DNA of 64,000 nt from Chloroflexota bacterium (GCA_016195815.1 JACPYX010000010.1:1-64000); one strand, 5' to 3'; positions 25,945 through 34,262 are shown, counted from the stretch's first letter. Notes: generated by a model from the letters alone, not told the origin. Translations and numbers: made by a program.

Positions 25945-27107
25945 TCACCATTGAACGAGATTTGCTACACGTACCGCTGACCGCCGTGACGCGCGCCAGC
26001 CTGAAGAGCTCTTTGATGGCCGCCTTTGCCCTCGTGCGGCTGGACGCCAACACGAACGGCGTCATGCACCTGTCCTGCTTCAACGGCGAGACCGCCGTGC
26101 GCGCGGCAGTGAATGTAGACTGCAATGAAGACCTGTCGGTCTGCGTGGATGCCATGACCCTCAAAGCCATGGTGGAAACCCTCGCGGGCGAAGTCCGCTT
26201 GTCCGTGGAACAAAATTCGCTGATCGTGAAGGGCGCATCTACAAAGACAACTCTGCGGATCGTAGATGAGCCATTGCCTGTTATCGGCGAGGAAAGTATT
26301 CAGACGATTGCGACGCTCTCGGGAGTCACCTTCCGCAGTCTGGCGCGCATCCTGCCTTTCGCCTCCACCGACGATACGCGCCCGTTTCTGCAAGTCCTCC
26401 ATCTGATGCTGGATCAGGAATCCATTTCCGCGCAAACAGCAGATGGATATTCCGCCGGTCATGTGCGCGAAAGCACCGAAGGACCGGCAGAACCGACTTC
26501 GATTTCCCTGCCCTTGAGTTTTGCCCGCGTGTTATCCACGCTGGTGGATGATCGCGACACGCTACGACTTGGAACATCGGGACCCAACCGTTATATCTTC
26601 CAGATCACGAACACAGAGAATTCCAAAGATCTGACACTGGCGACCGTCACCGCCGCAGAGAATTTCCCCTCCGCGCAGATCACAACCCTGATCGAAGAGG
26701 CGAGGAAAAATACAACGGCCCATCTTCATGTGCAACAGAACAGCCTGATGCAGTCCATCCGCATGGTCAACGCGATGGGCACGCAAAACACGTTTATCAA
26801 GGCGGTGAACGGTGTAGCGAAGATCGCTTCAGCAGAGTCCGAGACCGGGCAGGCGCGCAACATCCTGGAAGGCACGGCCAGCGGCGAAGACACCAGCATC
26901 TGGCTCTCCGCCATTTTCCTGAAACGCGCGGCGGAAGCCTGTAAGGGCGAATTGGCCATCCGGATCAGCGGCGGGCAGAAACCCCTTCTGATCGAGGCAG
27001 GCAGTTTCACGGCGGTCATCATGCCAATGTTGGTGGAGGGGAACAAGGATCCCTTCCCCGAGGATGAAGCCATTGCCCTGGGCTTGCCGGAGATGGCGGC
27101 AGTTTGA
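25941..27107 (+). CDS. dnaN-like: DNA polymerase III beta subunit-like sliding clamp (388 aa)
   Basis: The length, three-domain spacing and C-terminus (ISGGQKPLLIEAGSFTAVIMPML) match the bacterial beta clamp, whose last strand ends in a similar MPM segment. Middle motifs such as DDTRPFLQVLHLML, IWLSAIFLKRAAEAC and FIKAVNGVAKI also fit. The sequence diverges from chromosomal DnaN at the N-terminus. A clamp encoded with SSB and primase on an element suggests it recruits a polymerase to the element's own DNA or interferes with the host clamp. Start codon is coupled to the upstream gene by ATGA. A hairpin terminator lies after the stop, before RadC. Confidence 0.85.
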   Translation: MITIERDLLHVPLTAVTRASLKSSLMAAFALVRLDANTNGVMHLSCFNGETAVRAAVNVDCNEDLSVCVDAMTLKAMVETLAGEVRLSVEQNSLIVKGASTKTTLRIVDEPLPVIGEESIQTIATLSGVTFRSLARILPFASTDDTRPFLQVLHLMLDQESISAQTADGYSAGHVRESTEGPAEPTSISLPLSFARVLSTLVDDRDTLRLGTSGPNRYIFQITNTENSKDLTLATVTAAENFPSAQITTLIEEARKNTTAHLHVQQNSLMQSIRMVNAMGTQNTFIKAVNGVAKIASAESETGQARNILEGTASGEDTSIWLSAIFLKRAAEACKGELAIRISGGQKPLLIEAGSFTAVIMPMLVEGNKDPFPEDEAIALGLPEMAAV

Positions 27108-27130
27108 AGTGAATGAAATAAAAAGAATCA

Positions 27131-27170
27131 AGAAGACGGCGCAGTGTGATTGACTGCGCCGTCTTCTCTT
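27131..27170 (+). terminator. Perfect 15-bp hairpin between clamp and radC genes
   Basis: AGAAGACGGCGCAGT (27131-27145) pairs perfectly with 27153-27167 around a 7-nt loop, followed by CTTTCC. It ends 16 nt before ATG 27184, so the next ribosome site GAAGGAG is just behind the stem. Confidence 0.65.
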
Positions 27171-27183
27171 TCCGAAGGAGCCT

Positions 27184-27903
27184 ATGACCACTTCTGATCC
27201 GTTAGTTCTTCAAGTTCCCCCATCCTATGACCAACCCAAACTCAAGACTTTGCCCTTGCGCGAACAGCCGGCCTATCGCGTGGCCCAGAATGCGACCGCC
27301 TGCAATCTCACGGAACTCATGGCGGCGGTGATCGGTGGGCCAAAGCAGATCGAAATTGCACAGGACTTGCTGGCGCACTTTGCGGGCGACATCCGTCGCC
27401 TGTATCAGGCCCACCCTGTGGAACTGGCGAAGGTCAAGGGCATCAGCCAGGCGGCCGCCGTTCGCATCAAAGCCGCGCTCAATCTTGGCTTGCGGCTGAA
27501 TCTCCCCAATGAAGAACGCCCCACCATCAACTCGCCTTCTGACGCTGCGGGGCTGGTGCAATACGAAATGAGCCTGCTTGAGAAGGAACATCTGCGCGTG
27601 ATCCTGCTGAATACACGCAACCATGTATTGGATGTTGTGCAGATCTATGAAGGCTCGGTGAATTGCTCCCAAGTGCGTGTCGGCGAGGTCTTCAAACCGG
27701 CTGTGGCGCGCAATGCGCCTTCGATCATTGTTGCTCATTCCCATCCGTCCGGCGACCCGACTCCCAGCCCCGATGACGTGGCCGTCACGCGCGCCATCGT
27801 GCAAGCAGGCAAGCTTTTGGATGTGTCCTGCCTCGATCACCTTGTCATTGGACATGGTTCACGTTGGGTCTCGATGAAGGAAAGAGGCCTCGGCTTCTCA
27901 TAG
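27184..27903 (+). CDS. radC: RadC-family JAB/MPN protein (239 aa)
   Basis: A JAMM metal site HSHPSGDPTPSPDD (His185, His187, Asp198) with the preceding ENVF-like strand and EVFKPAVARNAPSIIVAHSH places it in RadC (UPF0758). An N-terminal helix-hairpin-helix-like region (VKGISQAAAVRIKAALNLG) is also typical. Despite the name, RadC's role in repair is unproven, and such genes are common on plasmids, ICEs and in defence islands. Here it lies between the clamp and a set of unknown genes. GAAGGAG precedes the ATG, and a hairpin ends 16 nt upstream. Confidence 0.93.
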   Translation: MTTSDPLVLQVPPSYDQPKLKTLPLREQPAYRVAQNATACNLTELMAAVIGGPKQIEIAQDLLAHFAGDIRRLYQAHPVELAKVKGISQAAAVRIKAALNLGLRLNLPNEERPTINSPSDAAGLVQYEMSLLEKEHLRVILLNTRNHVLDVVQIYEGSVNCSQVRVGEVFKPAVARNAPSIIVAHSHPSGDPTPSPDDVAVTRAIVQAGKLLDVSCLDHLVIGHGSRWVSMKERGLGFS

Positions 27904-27912
27904 GGTGACGCC

Positions 27913-28299
27913 ATGCAGAAACCCAAACAACTCACCATGATTCTGGCGCCACCACCCATCACAAAGAACAAATCCAACACCGCCAGCAACCTTTGGGTGA
28001 ATGTGAGTGACATCTCGCTTGGCACAGGCTTTACCACAAAAGTAGCCGTGAGTTCGACTCTATCGGACGCGTTGGAGCCAATCACGACGGAAAAAGATGG
28101 CGACTATGACCAACGCTTGTGGGACGCGCTCTGTCTGGCTCACTTTCATCTTTCGCTGGATCACAGCCCAAAGGCCGCGTTCACCTTCGCGTTCCCTCGC
28201 AAGCACTGGAGAACCGATGAGGTCTGCGAAGTGAGTCTGCGCCTGAACGTCGAGATTCAAAAAGACGCGGCCTATCTGGGCTTGTTGGAAGATTTCTAG
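27913..28299 (+). CDS. Unknown protein (128 aa)
   Basis: No family is recognised. The protein starts MQKPKQLTMILAPPPITKNK and shows alternating strands and helices, with SLDHSPKAAFTFAFPRKHW and VSLRLNVEIQKDAAYLGLLEDF. It has no Cys, no signal and no membrane helix. It starts 10 nt after the radC stop behind GGGTGACG and is followed by three more small genes on the same strand, so it is part of the element's accessory-protein block. Confidence 0.55.
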   Translation: MQKPKQLTMILAPPPITKNKSNTASNLWVNVSDISLGTGFTTKVAVSSTLSDALEPITTEKDGDYDQRLWDALCLAHFHLSLDHSPKAAFTFAFPRKHWRTDEVCEVSLRLNVEIQKDAAYLGLLEDF

Positions 28300-28312
28300 A
28301 CAGGAGAAACAC

Positions 28313-28741
28313 ATGCCATTCTATCTCGGCAGGCGGACGCAGGGCGACTTGATCCTGTTCTGCTGGCACACAACACCCACCAAAGAATCGCACAGCCATC
28401 TCTATACGGCGGTGATTGGTCCGTTCAAGAGCAGAGTCGGAGCGAGTTACTTTGCCCGCTATGGACGGAACAATCCGCACATCCGCAAAGTGCGGCGAAC
28501 TTTCCGCACGGCAGATGACGCCGAACGCCTGGCGCGCGAGGACCCGCGCATGGAACAGGCCATCATCGAGGAAAGCATGACCGACGAGGAACGGACCATC
28601 GCCTTGGAATGCGACGCGCAGGATCAACACGAATATTCGCCACAACCAACCTTGCCTTTGCCAGTCGAGCCTACTTCCTGGCAAACGGTAAATACAGCAC
28701 AAGGAGAAACCTCATGCCTAACTGGACTGAAAACGAACTGA
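28313..28741 (+). CDS. Unknown protein (142 aa)
   Basis: No family is recognised. It begins MPFYLGRRTQGDLILFCWHT and has an aromatic N-terminal beta region followed by acidic helices (ARYGRNNPHIRKVRRTFRTA, then LEEDPRMEQAIIEESMTDEE-type composition). AGGAGAAA lies before the ATG. The C-terminus overlaps the start of the following gene by 28 nt. Its role is unknown; the neighbours are also unknown. Confidence 0.5.
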   Translation: MPFYLGRRTQGDLILFCWHTTPTKESHSHLYTAVIGPFKSRVGASYFARYGRNNPHIRKVRRTFRTADDAERLAREDPRMEQAIIEESMTDEERTIALECDAQDQHEYSPQPTLPLPVEPTSWQTVNTAQGETSCLTGLKTN

Positions 28742-29409
28742 CTATCACCGGTCCCGAGGTACAGAAAATCTTGGAAGCCATCCGCTCCGAATCACACGAA
28801 GATGAGGATGCTCGCATCTTTGACTTCGACCGGGTCATTCCCTACCCGCAGGTCTATCGCGACATGGACCGCCGCGCGCGGGAGTATCAGGAGAAACTGC
28901 GTGCCATCGCAAAGGAGGACCCGCATCGCAAACAAAAAATGGATTCTCTGGCCGCCGAATATGGAGTAGAACCCGGAACGCCGTGGATCAAGGATGGCTA
29001 CAACTCCGGCGGATACGAATGGACTTGTAATACTTGGGGCACGAAATGGAACGCAACGAGCGTTCATCTCACAACCCGCGAAGACACGTCGCGGAATCCG
29101 CTCCGCAAGACCGTCACCTGCTTGCACTGCAAAACGAGTCACAAGATCGAAGGCATGACAGTCCTGACCTGCGCGCAATGCGGCGCGCCATTGCCAGACG
29201 ATCCGCCCATCCGGGCATTCCTGGAATTCGACACCGCCTGGAGCCCGCCCGTGCCCGTAATCGAAAAACTGGCAAGTATGTTCCCGGACCACGAGTTCGA
29301 CTTGAAATACTACGAGGGTGGCATTGGATTCTGTGGTCACGCCCGCTGGTCTAGCGGGGAGGAACAGTTCCACGAACAGGACGAATACAGCGGCCTGCGC
29401 GGCGGATAA
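28714..29409 (+). CDS. Api92/YubB-like protein with a zinc ribbon (231 aa)
   Basis: The N-terminus MPNWTENELTITGPEV is the signature of the Api92/YubB ferredoxin-like family (plasmid and phage proteins whose first strand reads NW-EN-L-I-G). A zinc ribbon is added in the middle (TCLHCKTSHKI and TCAQCGAPL, a CxxC pair twice). The end, AFLEFDTAWSPPVPVIEKLA and FDLKYYEGGIGFCGHARWSSG, also fits that family, whose members end with an EEG-type segment. AAGGAGAAACCTC precedes ATG 28714, which I prefer to the upstream start at 28609. Function is not known, though the family is common on mobile DNA. Confidence 0.75.
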   Translation: MPNWTENELTITGPEVQKILEAIRSESHEDEDARIFDFDRVIPYPQVYRDMDRRAREYQEKLRAIAKEDPHRKQKMDSLAAEYGVEPGTPWIKDGYNSGGYEWTCNTWGTKWNATSVHLTTREDTSRNPLRKTVTCLHCKTSHKIEGMTVLTCAQCGAPLPDDPPIRAFLEFDTAWSPPVPVIEKLASMFPDHEFDLKYYEGGIGFCGHARWSSGEEQFHEQDEYSGLRGG

Positions 29410-29445
29410 TCTCAATCTTCAACCCAATAGACAAGGAGCATTTCA

Positions 29446-30237
29446 ATGTCCCATTACTCTGAACACCAACGCATGCCTGCACCTGTGGCGCAGGCACAGG
29501 TGCAGCCAGTACTCAATCTGGCGCGTAAACTCGACATCGCCACCAATCCCGATCTCAGTGCGATTTTCGATGCGGGGAACAGCGGCTTTCAAGTGTGGTG
29601 TACGCCGCAGGATCACCCCAAAGGATGGAACCGAATCACGATGAACTCCGGCGCGTTTTCCAAACCCTGCGAATATGTGGGCAGCGTCCACTGGAAATGG
29701 GAGGATGACAAAATCGTGTCGCTCGAAATCGAGACGACCGCGTACGCGCTCGCAGATCAGAAGCCTGACGAATACAGCCAGTCAATGAATCTCTCGTTGA
29801 ACGATCACCGCCGCACGATCTTCAACCGTGACGTGGACATCGAGTGGCTGAAGGAAAAGGTCATCTGGTTGTTTGCTGAAGCAGGAGTTACCCTGCCGCC
29901 GTTCGAATATGAGCAGGCAGCGCTTTCTGCAATCGGACCCTACATCCTCACTCATTATGTTTCCGATGCGGATGAATACGTGGTGATCGTCTCGCCCGAA
30001 CTGGATCCGCAGGAGTTTTGCAAGCCCGGCTATGAGGTCGCGCGCACAATGGATATCTGGAGGGCAGGTGATTTTCCCGCCGATGTCATTCTGCGCCCGG
30101 ATCACGAGTACCAGGAGGCGGATGCCGAACCCGATGAAGGTCCGCTGGTCGAGTATTACGAGAACGCCTCCCGCCTCGGCGGCGACGGCTGGCTTGAAAC
30201 CGCCTTCGAAGACCGCATCGGCGGCTGGAACGAATAA
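29446..30237 (+). CDS. Unknown protein (263 aa)
   Basis: No family is recognised. The protein starts after AAGGAGCATTTCA. It is rich in acidic and aromatic residues (VHWKWEDDKIVSLEIETTAY), has no membrane helix, and ends FEDRIGGWNE. The centre (NHDHRRTIFNRDVDIEW-like charge pattern) suggests a mixed alpha/beta fold. It is followed by a perfect terminator hairpin. It stands with other unknown proteins and may share the ICE-accessory origin. Confidence 0.5.
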   Translation: MSHYSEHQRMPAPVAQAQVQPVLNLARKLDIATNPDLSAIFDAGNSGFQVWCTPQDHPKGWNRITMNSGAFSKPCEYVGSVHWKWEDDKIVSLEIETTAYALADQKPDEYSQSMNLSLNDHRRTIFNRDVDIEWLKEKVIWLFAEAGVTLPPFEYEQAALSAIGPYILTHYVSDADEYVVIVSPELDPQEFCKPGYEVARTMDIWRAGDFPADVILRPDHEYQEADAEPDEGPLVEYYENASRLGGDGWLETAFEDRIGGWNE

Positions 30238-30242
30238 TTTTC

Positions 30243-30282
30243 AAGAATGGAGGCCGCTTTTCCGCGGCCTCCATTCTTTTTC
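30243..30282 (+). terminator. Perfect 15-bp intercistronic terminator
   Basis: AAGAATGGAGGCCGC (30243-30257) pairs perfectly with 30264-30278, loop TTTTCC, followed by TTTTC. The next ribosome site AGGAGA comes immediately after, and ATG 30294 is 15 nt from the stem end. Confidence 0.75.
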
Positions 30283-30293
30283 AGGAGAATCCA

Positions 30294-30701
30294 ATGAGCA
30301 CACTTTTTCAAATCACCATCGAAAATCTTTTGAAATCCCACCACCTGCTGGATGCCTTTCAGACCCAGGCAGATTTTCACGTCCGTTTCGACATGCCGGG
30401 CTACGAACGCCTGGTGATCGAACGGCACGGCGAATTGATCAGCGTCGCGCACTACTACGAACAGAACGGCGACCTGGTTCCCGATCCCGACGTGGAACTG
30501 CACTATCCAACATGGACGCCCACTGCGATCACGCAGGCGCTTGGAAACCGGCGCGAGAAATTCATCGAGCGCGACGGCAAGACCTTTGTAGACACGCTCT
30601 TCCACCGGCAAGTCGCATTCTTCCTGGCGCTGTGGGCGAGGAATATCCAGGCGCAGGGCTGGGCGGAGAAAGGGCAGGTGCAGGATGACGAACGCGACTG
30701 A
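30294..30701 (+). CDS. Unknown protein (135 aa)
   Basis: No family is firmly recognised. Residues 35-60 (MPGYERLVIERHGELISVAH) followed by an aromatic segment resemble small unknown proteins carried by plasmids and ICEs. It begins MSTLFQITIENLLKSHHLLD. No membrane helix or Cys motif is seen. AGGAGAATCC precedes the ATG and a hairpin ends 15 nt upstream. It overlaps the next gene by 17 nt. Confidence 0.5.
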   Translation: MSTLFQITIENLLKSHHLLDAFQTQADFHVRFDMPGYERLVIERHGELISVAHYYEQNGDLVPDPDVELHYPTWTPTAITQALGNRREKFIERDGKTFVDTLFHRQVAFFLALWARNIQAQGWAEKGQVQDDERD

Positions 30702-31134
30702 ATCCAACATCTGCTTTCGCTACCTGTACCGCGATGCCAGCAATTACAAACAGCATGGCGAAGCGGTCTTCACCAATCACAGCCTCATGCCTACTGAGGA
30801 AATCGAGAAACAGATCCGCGCCTGTCTCAAGGACGGCGAATTCTTCATTGCCCGACAGGTGAACATCGAGGAACGATTCTTCGACGCCTTGTATGAGGAC
30901 GACCATCCCTGGCACGAGTTCAGCCGGGTGGAGACAACCTCAAAGCCCGCCTTCGATCCTGAATACTGGAACAAGCACAAACGCGATATTGCGGAGTTCA
31001 TCGCGGATTTGGAAAAGGTGCAACGCGCAGGCTGGGATGAGACTCAGGTGCGCGGGGATGTCGCCGGGCTGATGGCGAGGCAAAAGGATGAATTGAAACG
31101 GGCATTCGATGCGGGCGAGGATGTTCTGAAATGA
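30685..31134 (+). CDS. Unknown protein (149 aa)
   Basis: No family is recognised. The protein begins MTNATESNICFRYLYRDAS and is predominantly helical with many acidic and basic residues (EYWNKHKRDIAEFIADLEK). It overlaps the preceding gene and ends just before the VapBC promoter. Its role is unknown. It lacks a signal or membrane segment. Confidence 0.5.
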   Translation: MTNATESNICFRYLYRDASNYKQHGEAVFTNHSLMPTEEIEKQIRACLKDGEFFIARQVNIEERFFDALYEDDHPWHEFSRVETTSKPAFDPEYWNKHKRDIAEFIADLEKVQRAGWDETQVRGDVAGLMARQKDELKRAFDAGEDVLK

Positions 31135-31179
31135 ATACGCAGAGGCTGATCGGCGTGTATAAGGGCATTCGGAGCAGCC

Positions 31180-31207
31180 TTGACACATGCGGATTATCCG
31201 CTATACT
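31180..31207 (+). promoter_or_regulatory. VapBC promoter with palindromic operator
   Basis: TTGACA (31180-31185) and TATACT (31202-31207) are 16 nt apart. The 13-bp perfect palindrome GCGGATTATCCGC (31189-31201) fills the spacer, ideal for a dimeric AbrB-type antitoxin to block RNA polymerase. The ATG of the antitoxin is 29 nt after the -10. Confidence 0.75.
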
Positions 31208-31236
31208 GATTTACGGCTTTACAGATTGGAGAGAAC

Positions 31237-31506
31237 ATGAACAACACCTTTCAAGTACAGGTCGTCCGACGCGGGATCATCACCCTCCCCAAGGAATTGA
31301 GGGAACACAACAACATCGAGGAGGGCGACATGTTGACCCTCATTGAGTTGGGCGACGGCGTGGTCGTCATGAGCCCGCGGCGCTCGCGCGTGGATGAAAT
31401 TGCGAACAAACTTGCCAGAGAATGGCAGGATTCGGGGGAATCCCTCGAATCCATGCTGACCACACTGCGCGAGGTCCGGGCGGAATATGACACCGAAAAA
31501 TCCTAA
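31237..31506 (+). CDS. vapB: AbrB/VapB-type antitoxin (89 aa)
   Basis: The N-terminal 45 residues form a swapped-hairpin AbrB/MazE DNA-binding domain (VVRRGIITLPKELREHNNIE, then EGDMLTLIELGDGVVVM). The acidic C-terminal tail (ESLESMLTTLREVRAEYDTE) would wrap the toxin. GGAGAGAAC precedes the ATG. The gene overlaps the PIN toxin by 20 nt. It should bind the palindrome between -35 and -10 upstream and repress its own operon, alone or with the toxin, as known for VapB. The pair would help keep the element in the population. Confidence 0.88.
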   Translation: MNNTFQVQVVRRGIITLPKELREHNNIEEGDMLTLIELGDGVVVMSPRRSRVDEIANKLAREWQDSGESLESMLTTLREVRAEYDTEKS

Positions 31507-31939
31507 AGTCTTCCTCGACACGAGCGTGGTGTTTGCCGCGGTGCTTTCTCCGACGGGAGGCGCGCGCAAATTGTTTCTTATGGCAGAGGCAGGCATGCTC
31601 AGACTGGTGGTCGGTCCGACGGTTCTTGTAGAATGCGATGAAGTCGTCAGGCGGAAGGCGCCCGATTCCATGCCGAGGCTGGCGCAATTGCTTGCGGCAG
31701 CGCGGGTGGAGACATCCGACTCGCCGACCAAAAGCCGGATCAAGACTGCGGAATCCATCGTCCGCTATGCGCCCGACGCGCGCGTACTTGCGGAGGCGAT
31801 CCGCGCCGAACCGGACTGGTTCGTGACGCACGACAAGGAACATTTCCTGAAAAGCCGAGGTAAGTTCGACCTGCCTTTTGAAATTGGCACGCCCGGCGAC
31901 CTCATCCAAAAATTCAAGGACGATCCCGAGCTGCTCTAG
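31487..31939 (+). CDS. vapC: PIN-domain toxin, VapC-like (150 aa)
   Basis: The PIN fold is visible: an early Asp in VFLDTSVVFAAVLSP, a conserved Glu in VLVECDEV, and Asp in EPDWFVTHDKEHF near the end, which together bind Mg2+ in the active site. VapC toxins cut RNA, often tRNA. The last residues FDLPFEIGTPGDLIQKFK also fit the family. It overlaps the antitoxin gene, which is the normal arrangement. It is followed by a strong terminator hairpin. The acidic triad rather than a full four-residue set is what I can place with confidence. Confidence 0.85.
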   Translation: MTPKNPKVFLDTSVVFAAVLSPTGGARKLFLMAEAGMLRLVVGPTVLVECDEVVRRKAPDSMPRLAQLLAAARVETSDSPTKSRIKTAESIVRYAPDARVLAEAIRAEPDWFVTHDKEHFLKSRGKFDLPFEIGTPGDLIQKFKDDPELL

Positions 31940-31967
31940 CATCTGACAAAATTTCGAATCCATATAC

Positions 31968-32002
31968 ACTGCGGGACCGGTTATACCGGTCCCGCAGTTT
32001 TT
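31968..32002 (+). terminator. 14-bp intrinsic terminator after vapC
   Basis: ACTGCGGGACCGGT (31968-31981) pairs perfectly with 31985-31998 with a 3-nt loop, followed by TTTTGTTT. ATG 32019 is 20 nt beyond the stem, with CAGGGAG between. Confidence 0.75.
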
Positions 32003-32018
32003 GTTTGCAGGGAGCGAA

Positions 32019-32339
32019 ATGAACAAACCCAAACCCGATCTGGTGATCCTGCCATTCACGGCTGTGATGTGGGGAACGTCCATCCAACTCACCTTCGAGC
32101 AAGCATTCAAGAGGTGGAGAAATGGAGCGCCGATGCAAATCGAACGCAGTTACCCCGGCGCGCCGCATGCCATCGGCTGGACAATCTTCCGCCGTACCGC
32201 CAAGAAATATGTGTATGAAGACGAACCGCTTTTCCGCTTCGAGCGCGGCGCGCGGAGGTACATCCGCAAAGCCTACGCCATCCGTTACTCGCTTGGGGGC
32301 GATGATGATGGCATGACCTATTCCCACTTACACCTCTAA
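32019..32339 (+). CDS. Unknown protein (106 aa)
   Basis: No family is recognised. The start MNKPKPDLVILPFTAVMW follows CAGGGAGCGAA; an upstream in-frame ATG at 32001 overlaps the terminator and is rejected. The protein has hydrophobic strands and basic patches (FRRTAKKYVYEDEPLFRFER) and ends MTYSHLHL. It might bind nucleic acid. It sits between the VapBC terminator and a 199-aa gene. Confidence 0.5.
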   Translation: MNKPKPDLVILPFTAVMWGTSIQLTFEQAFKRWRNGAPMQIERSYPGAPHAIGWTIFRRTAKKYVYEDEPLFRFERGARRYIRKAYAIRYSLGGDDDGMTYSHLHL

Positions 32340-32349
32340 AGGAGAGATC

Positions 32350-32949
32350 ATGTACGACTACATTCTGGAAGAAATGGCGGATGCTATTGCGAAGGAACTG
32401 CATGTTGATCGCAACGATGCTCTAAGCGTTCTCAATGGTTACTGGCAGGACAAGATTGCGCACGTATGGCAGGTGGACGACATACTGGAAGCTGCGCGCC
32501 GGGCGGGAAAACCGATCACGCGCACGGATGCGGCAGGACTCCTGTACAACGTGTTCGATCATCTCGACTCCAGCTTGGGGATCAGCTGGACCAGCCTGGG
32601 TGTTGCCCTCGAGGACTATCACTTTGATCTGAAAACCTGGCCCGAGGAAAAATACAACGAAGTGCACGGCGTCTTCAAAGTCTGGAGAAAGGGAAATCCC
32701 ATCGCTCACCAAATCGGCATGTATCCAAACAAGATGGATGGGAACCTGCCTGATGCGCTGGCGCTGGCAAAGACGATGGCGATAGAAATCCCCGGCGAGC
32801 CCGTTTTCGTTGGACTTGCAAACTACCCGGACGAAGATGCCACTCCTTGGTGGACGATCACCCTGATTGCAGGGGATACCGAACCGATCATCGAAGAGAG
32901 CGAGGAGCCATGCACGCTGTACAGCCAAACCAACGCGTCCGCATCCTGA
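32350..32949 (+). CDS. Unknown protein (199 aa)
   Basis: No family is recognised. A helical N-terminal half (EEMADAIAKELHVDRNDALS) is followed by an acidic/aromatic segment and a C-terminal region ending SQTNASAS. AAAGGAGAGATC precedes the ATG. It overlaps the next gene by 40 nt. No membrane helix or catalytic motif is visible. It shares the unknown-protein block with its neighbours. Confidence 0.5.
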   Translation: MYDYILEEMADAIAKELHVDRNDALSVLNGYWQDKIAHVWQVDDILEAARRAGKPITRTDAAGLLYNVFDHLDSSLGISWTSLGVALEDYHFDLKTWPEEKYNEVHGVFKVWRKGNPIAHQIGMYPNKMDGNLPDALALAKTMAIEIPGEPVFVGLANYPDEDATPWWTITLIAGDTEPIIEESEEPCTLYSQTNASAS

Positions 32950-33170
32950 CCATTCAGATTGCGGTCGCGGATGATGCCGATCCTGAATCTGTCGCCGATG
33001 AAATCTCCGAACTGCTTTCCGAAAACGGGATCTGCGCCGAGGGCAGTCACATCCTGGACTGGCGCTATCTCACAGAATACCAGCCTGCTGTCACTGCAAG
33101 CGACAACCCCGAAGAAGGCGAGGTTTTCGACCTGCTGGACTTCAACCTGACCATCCACGCAAAGGAGTGA
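32910..33170 (+). CDS. Small acidic unknown protein (86 aa)
   Basis: The ATG at 32910 is inside the preceding gene and has a good ribosome site, GAGCGAGGAGCC. The product MHAVQPNQRVRILTIQIAVA is acidic (many Asp/Glu near residues 20-45) and ends DFNLTIHAKE. No family is recognised. It is 3 nt from the next gene's start, which has its own AAAGGAGTG. It might be an anti-restriction-like DNA mimic by its acidity, but no motif supports that. Confidence 0.45.
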   Translation: MHAVQPNQRVRILTIQIAVADDADPESVADEISELLSENGICAEGSHILDWRYLTEYQPAVTASDNPEEGEVFDLLDFNLTIHAKE

Positions 33171-33173
33171 ACA

Positions 33174-34253
33174 ATGTACGAATGGACCCAAGCCTATGAA
33201 GATGTATACATCAAGGAACGGATCGAGGAGGCGAGACAGGCGCAGAAGAATGCTGTGCAGAACGGAAAAATCCTAGTCGCATCCTACGAACAGTTCTGGC
33301 TTCCCGTCCTGAGCGATCTACCCGATGTTGAGTACGTGGGCAGACAAACGCATCGCGCCCCATATGGGACGTTCGAGCCTGCGTCCGATGCTCCCTTTCA
33401 CGGCGCGTTGTGGTTCACGCCTGAGCTCGGCTCTGAACTTCCTCCTGCATTGAAAAACGTCAAGGAATGGCATCCAACCAGCGCAGTGGTGGATATGAAC
33501 GCCCGCGTGGTGAAAATCCAGATGGAGGAAATCGAGATCACCTTCACCAGCATTGACGTCAGCCTGAACGCACATGATTTACTGAGGGAGATCAACCGGG
33601 AACTGGTGCGCGTCAATGCGGGAGTGTATGTGTGGAGGATCGAGCCAGTAGATGAGGCACCTCCCGTGCGCCATCTGTATCCCAATGGACGGATCCCAGC
33701 TCTCAGCAACGCGCACACGCGCGCGGATGTAACTGGTTACGCCCTCCTGGCGGATCGCCCCTACCAGCGCACGCTCGTTTATGTAGGGATCGCCGCGCAC
33801 AAGACCAGCGTGGAGAGTCTGTGGGCATCGTTGATCCGCGGACGCGGCAGTTGTTCCCTGCGAGGCGCATCCGTTCTTGCAGATGGCGAAGTGAAGATGG
33901 TGACCCAGCCATTGGCGGAGTTCAATGTTTTGCACGCTGGCATCCTCTGCCGCAAGGCGATACCCGGCAAGTGGGATGCAAAGGATGATGCGGTCTATGC
34001 GTTGGTCTTTGGAGAAGGAAATGACGTTGAGGCGGAATTGCAATCGCTGGCGTTGAAACGCTTGCAGGAAGCGTTGGCGTTTCCCATCCCGGACACGTGG
34101 GCGAAGACCCTGTGGGAACATGCTTTGGATGCAGAATACATCCAGCGGCTGGAAACCGGCGGAGACTGCCGCGGCGGGGTAAGGATTGATCTCACCAAGC
34201 CCTGGCAGGAACTGGTGCAGAACCTGCTCGAGCAGGAAGTCTTGACCGTCTAG
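33174..34253 (+). CDS. Unknown protein (359 aa)
   Basis: No family is recognised. AAAGGAGTGAACA precedes the ATG. The protein begins MYEWTQAYEDVYIKERIEEA and has a helical N-terminus, a beta-rich middle (VDMNARVVKIQMEEIEITF) and a second mixed domain (LADRPYQRTLVYVGIAAHKT) ending LLEQEVLTV. No signal, membrane segment or metal motif is visible. It is the largest of the unknown block and is followed 9 nt later by a 129-aa gene. Confidence 0.5.
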   Translation: MYEWTQAYEDVYIKERIEEARQAQKNAVQNGKILVASYEQFWLPVLSDLPDVEYVGRQTHRAPYGTFEPASDAPFHGALWFTPELGSELPPALKNVKEWHPTSAVVDMNARVVKIQMEEIEITFTSIDVSLNAHDLLREINRELVRVNAGVYVWRIEPVDEAPPVRHLYPNGRIPALSNAHTRADVTGYALLADRPYQRTLVYVGIAAHKTSVESLWASLIRGRGSCSLRGASVLADGEVKMVTQPLAEFNVLHAGILCRKAIPGKWDAKDDAVYALVFGEGNDVEAELQSLALKRLQEALAFPIPDTWAKTLWEHALDAEYIQRLETGGDCRGGVRIDLTKPWQELVQNLLEQEVLTV

Positions 34254-34262
34254 GAGAATACG

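Noticed and set aside
31131-31346. Frame MNTQRLIGVYKGIRS... starting at the end of the 149-aa gene
   Set aside because: It runs through the VapBC promoter and operator and overlaps the antitoxin in another frame.
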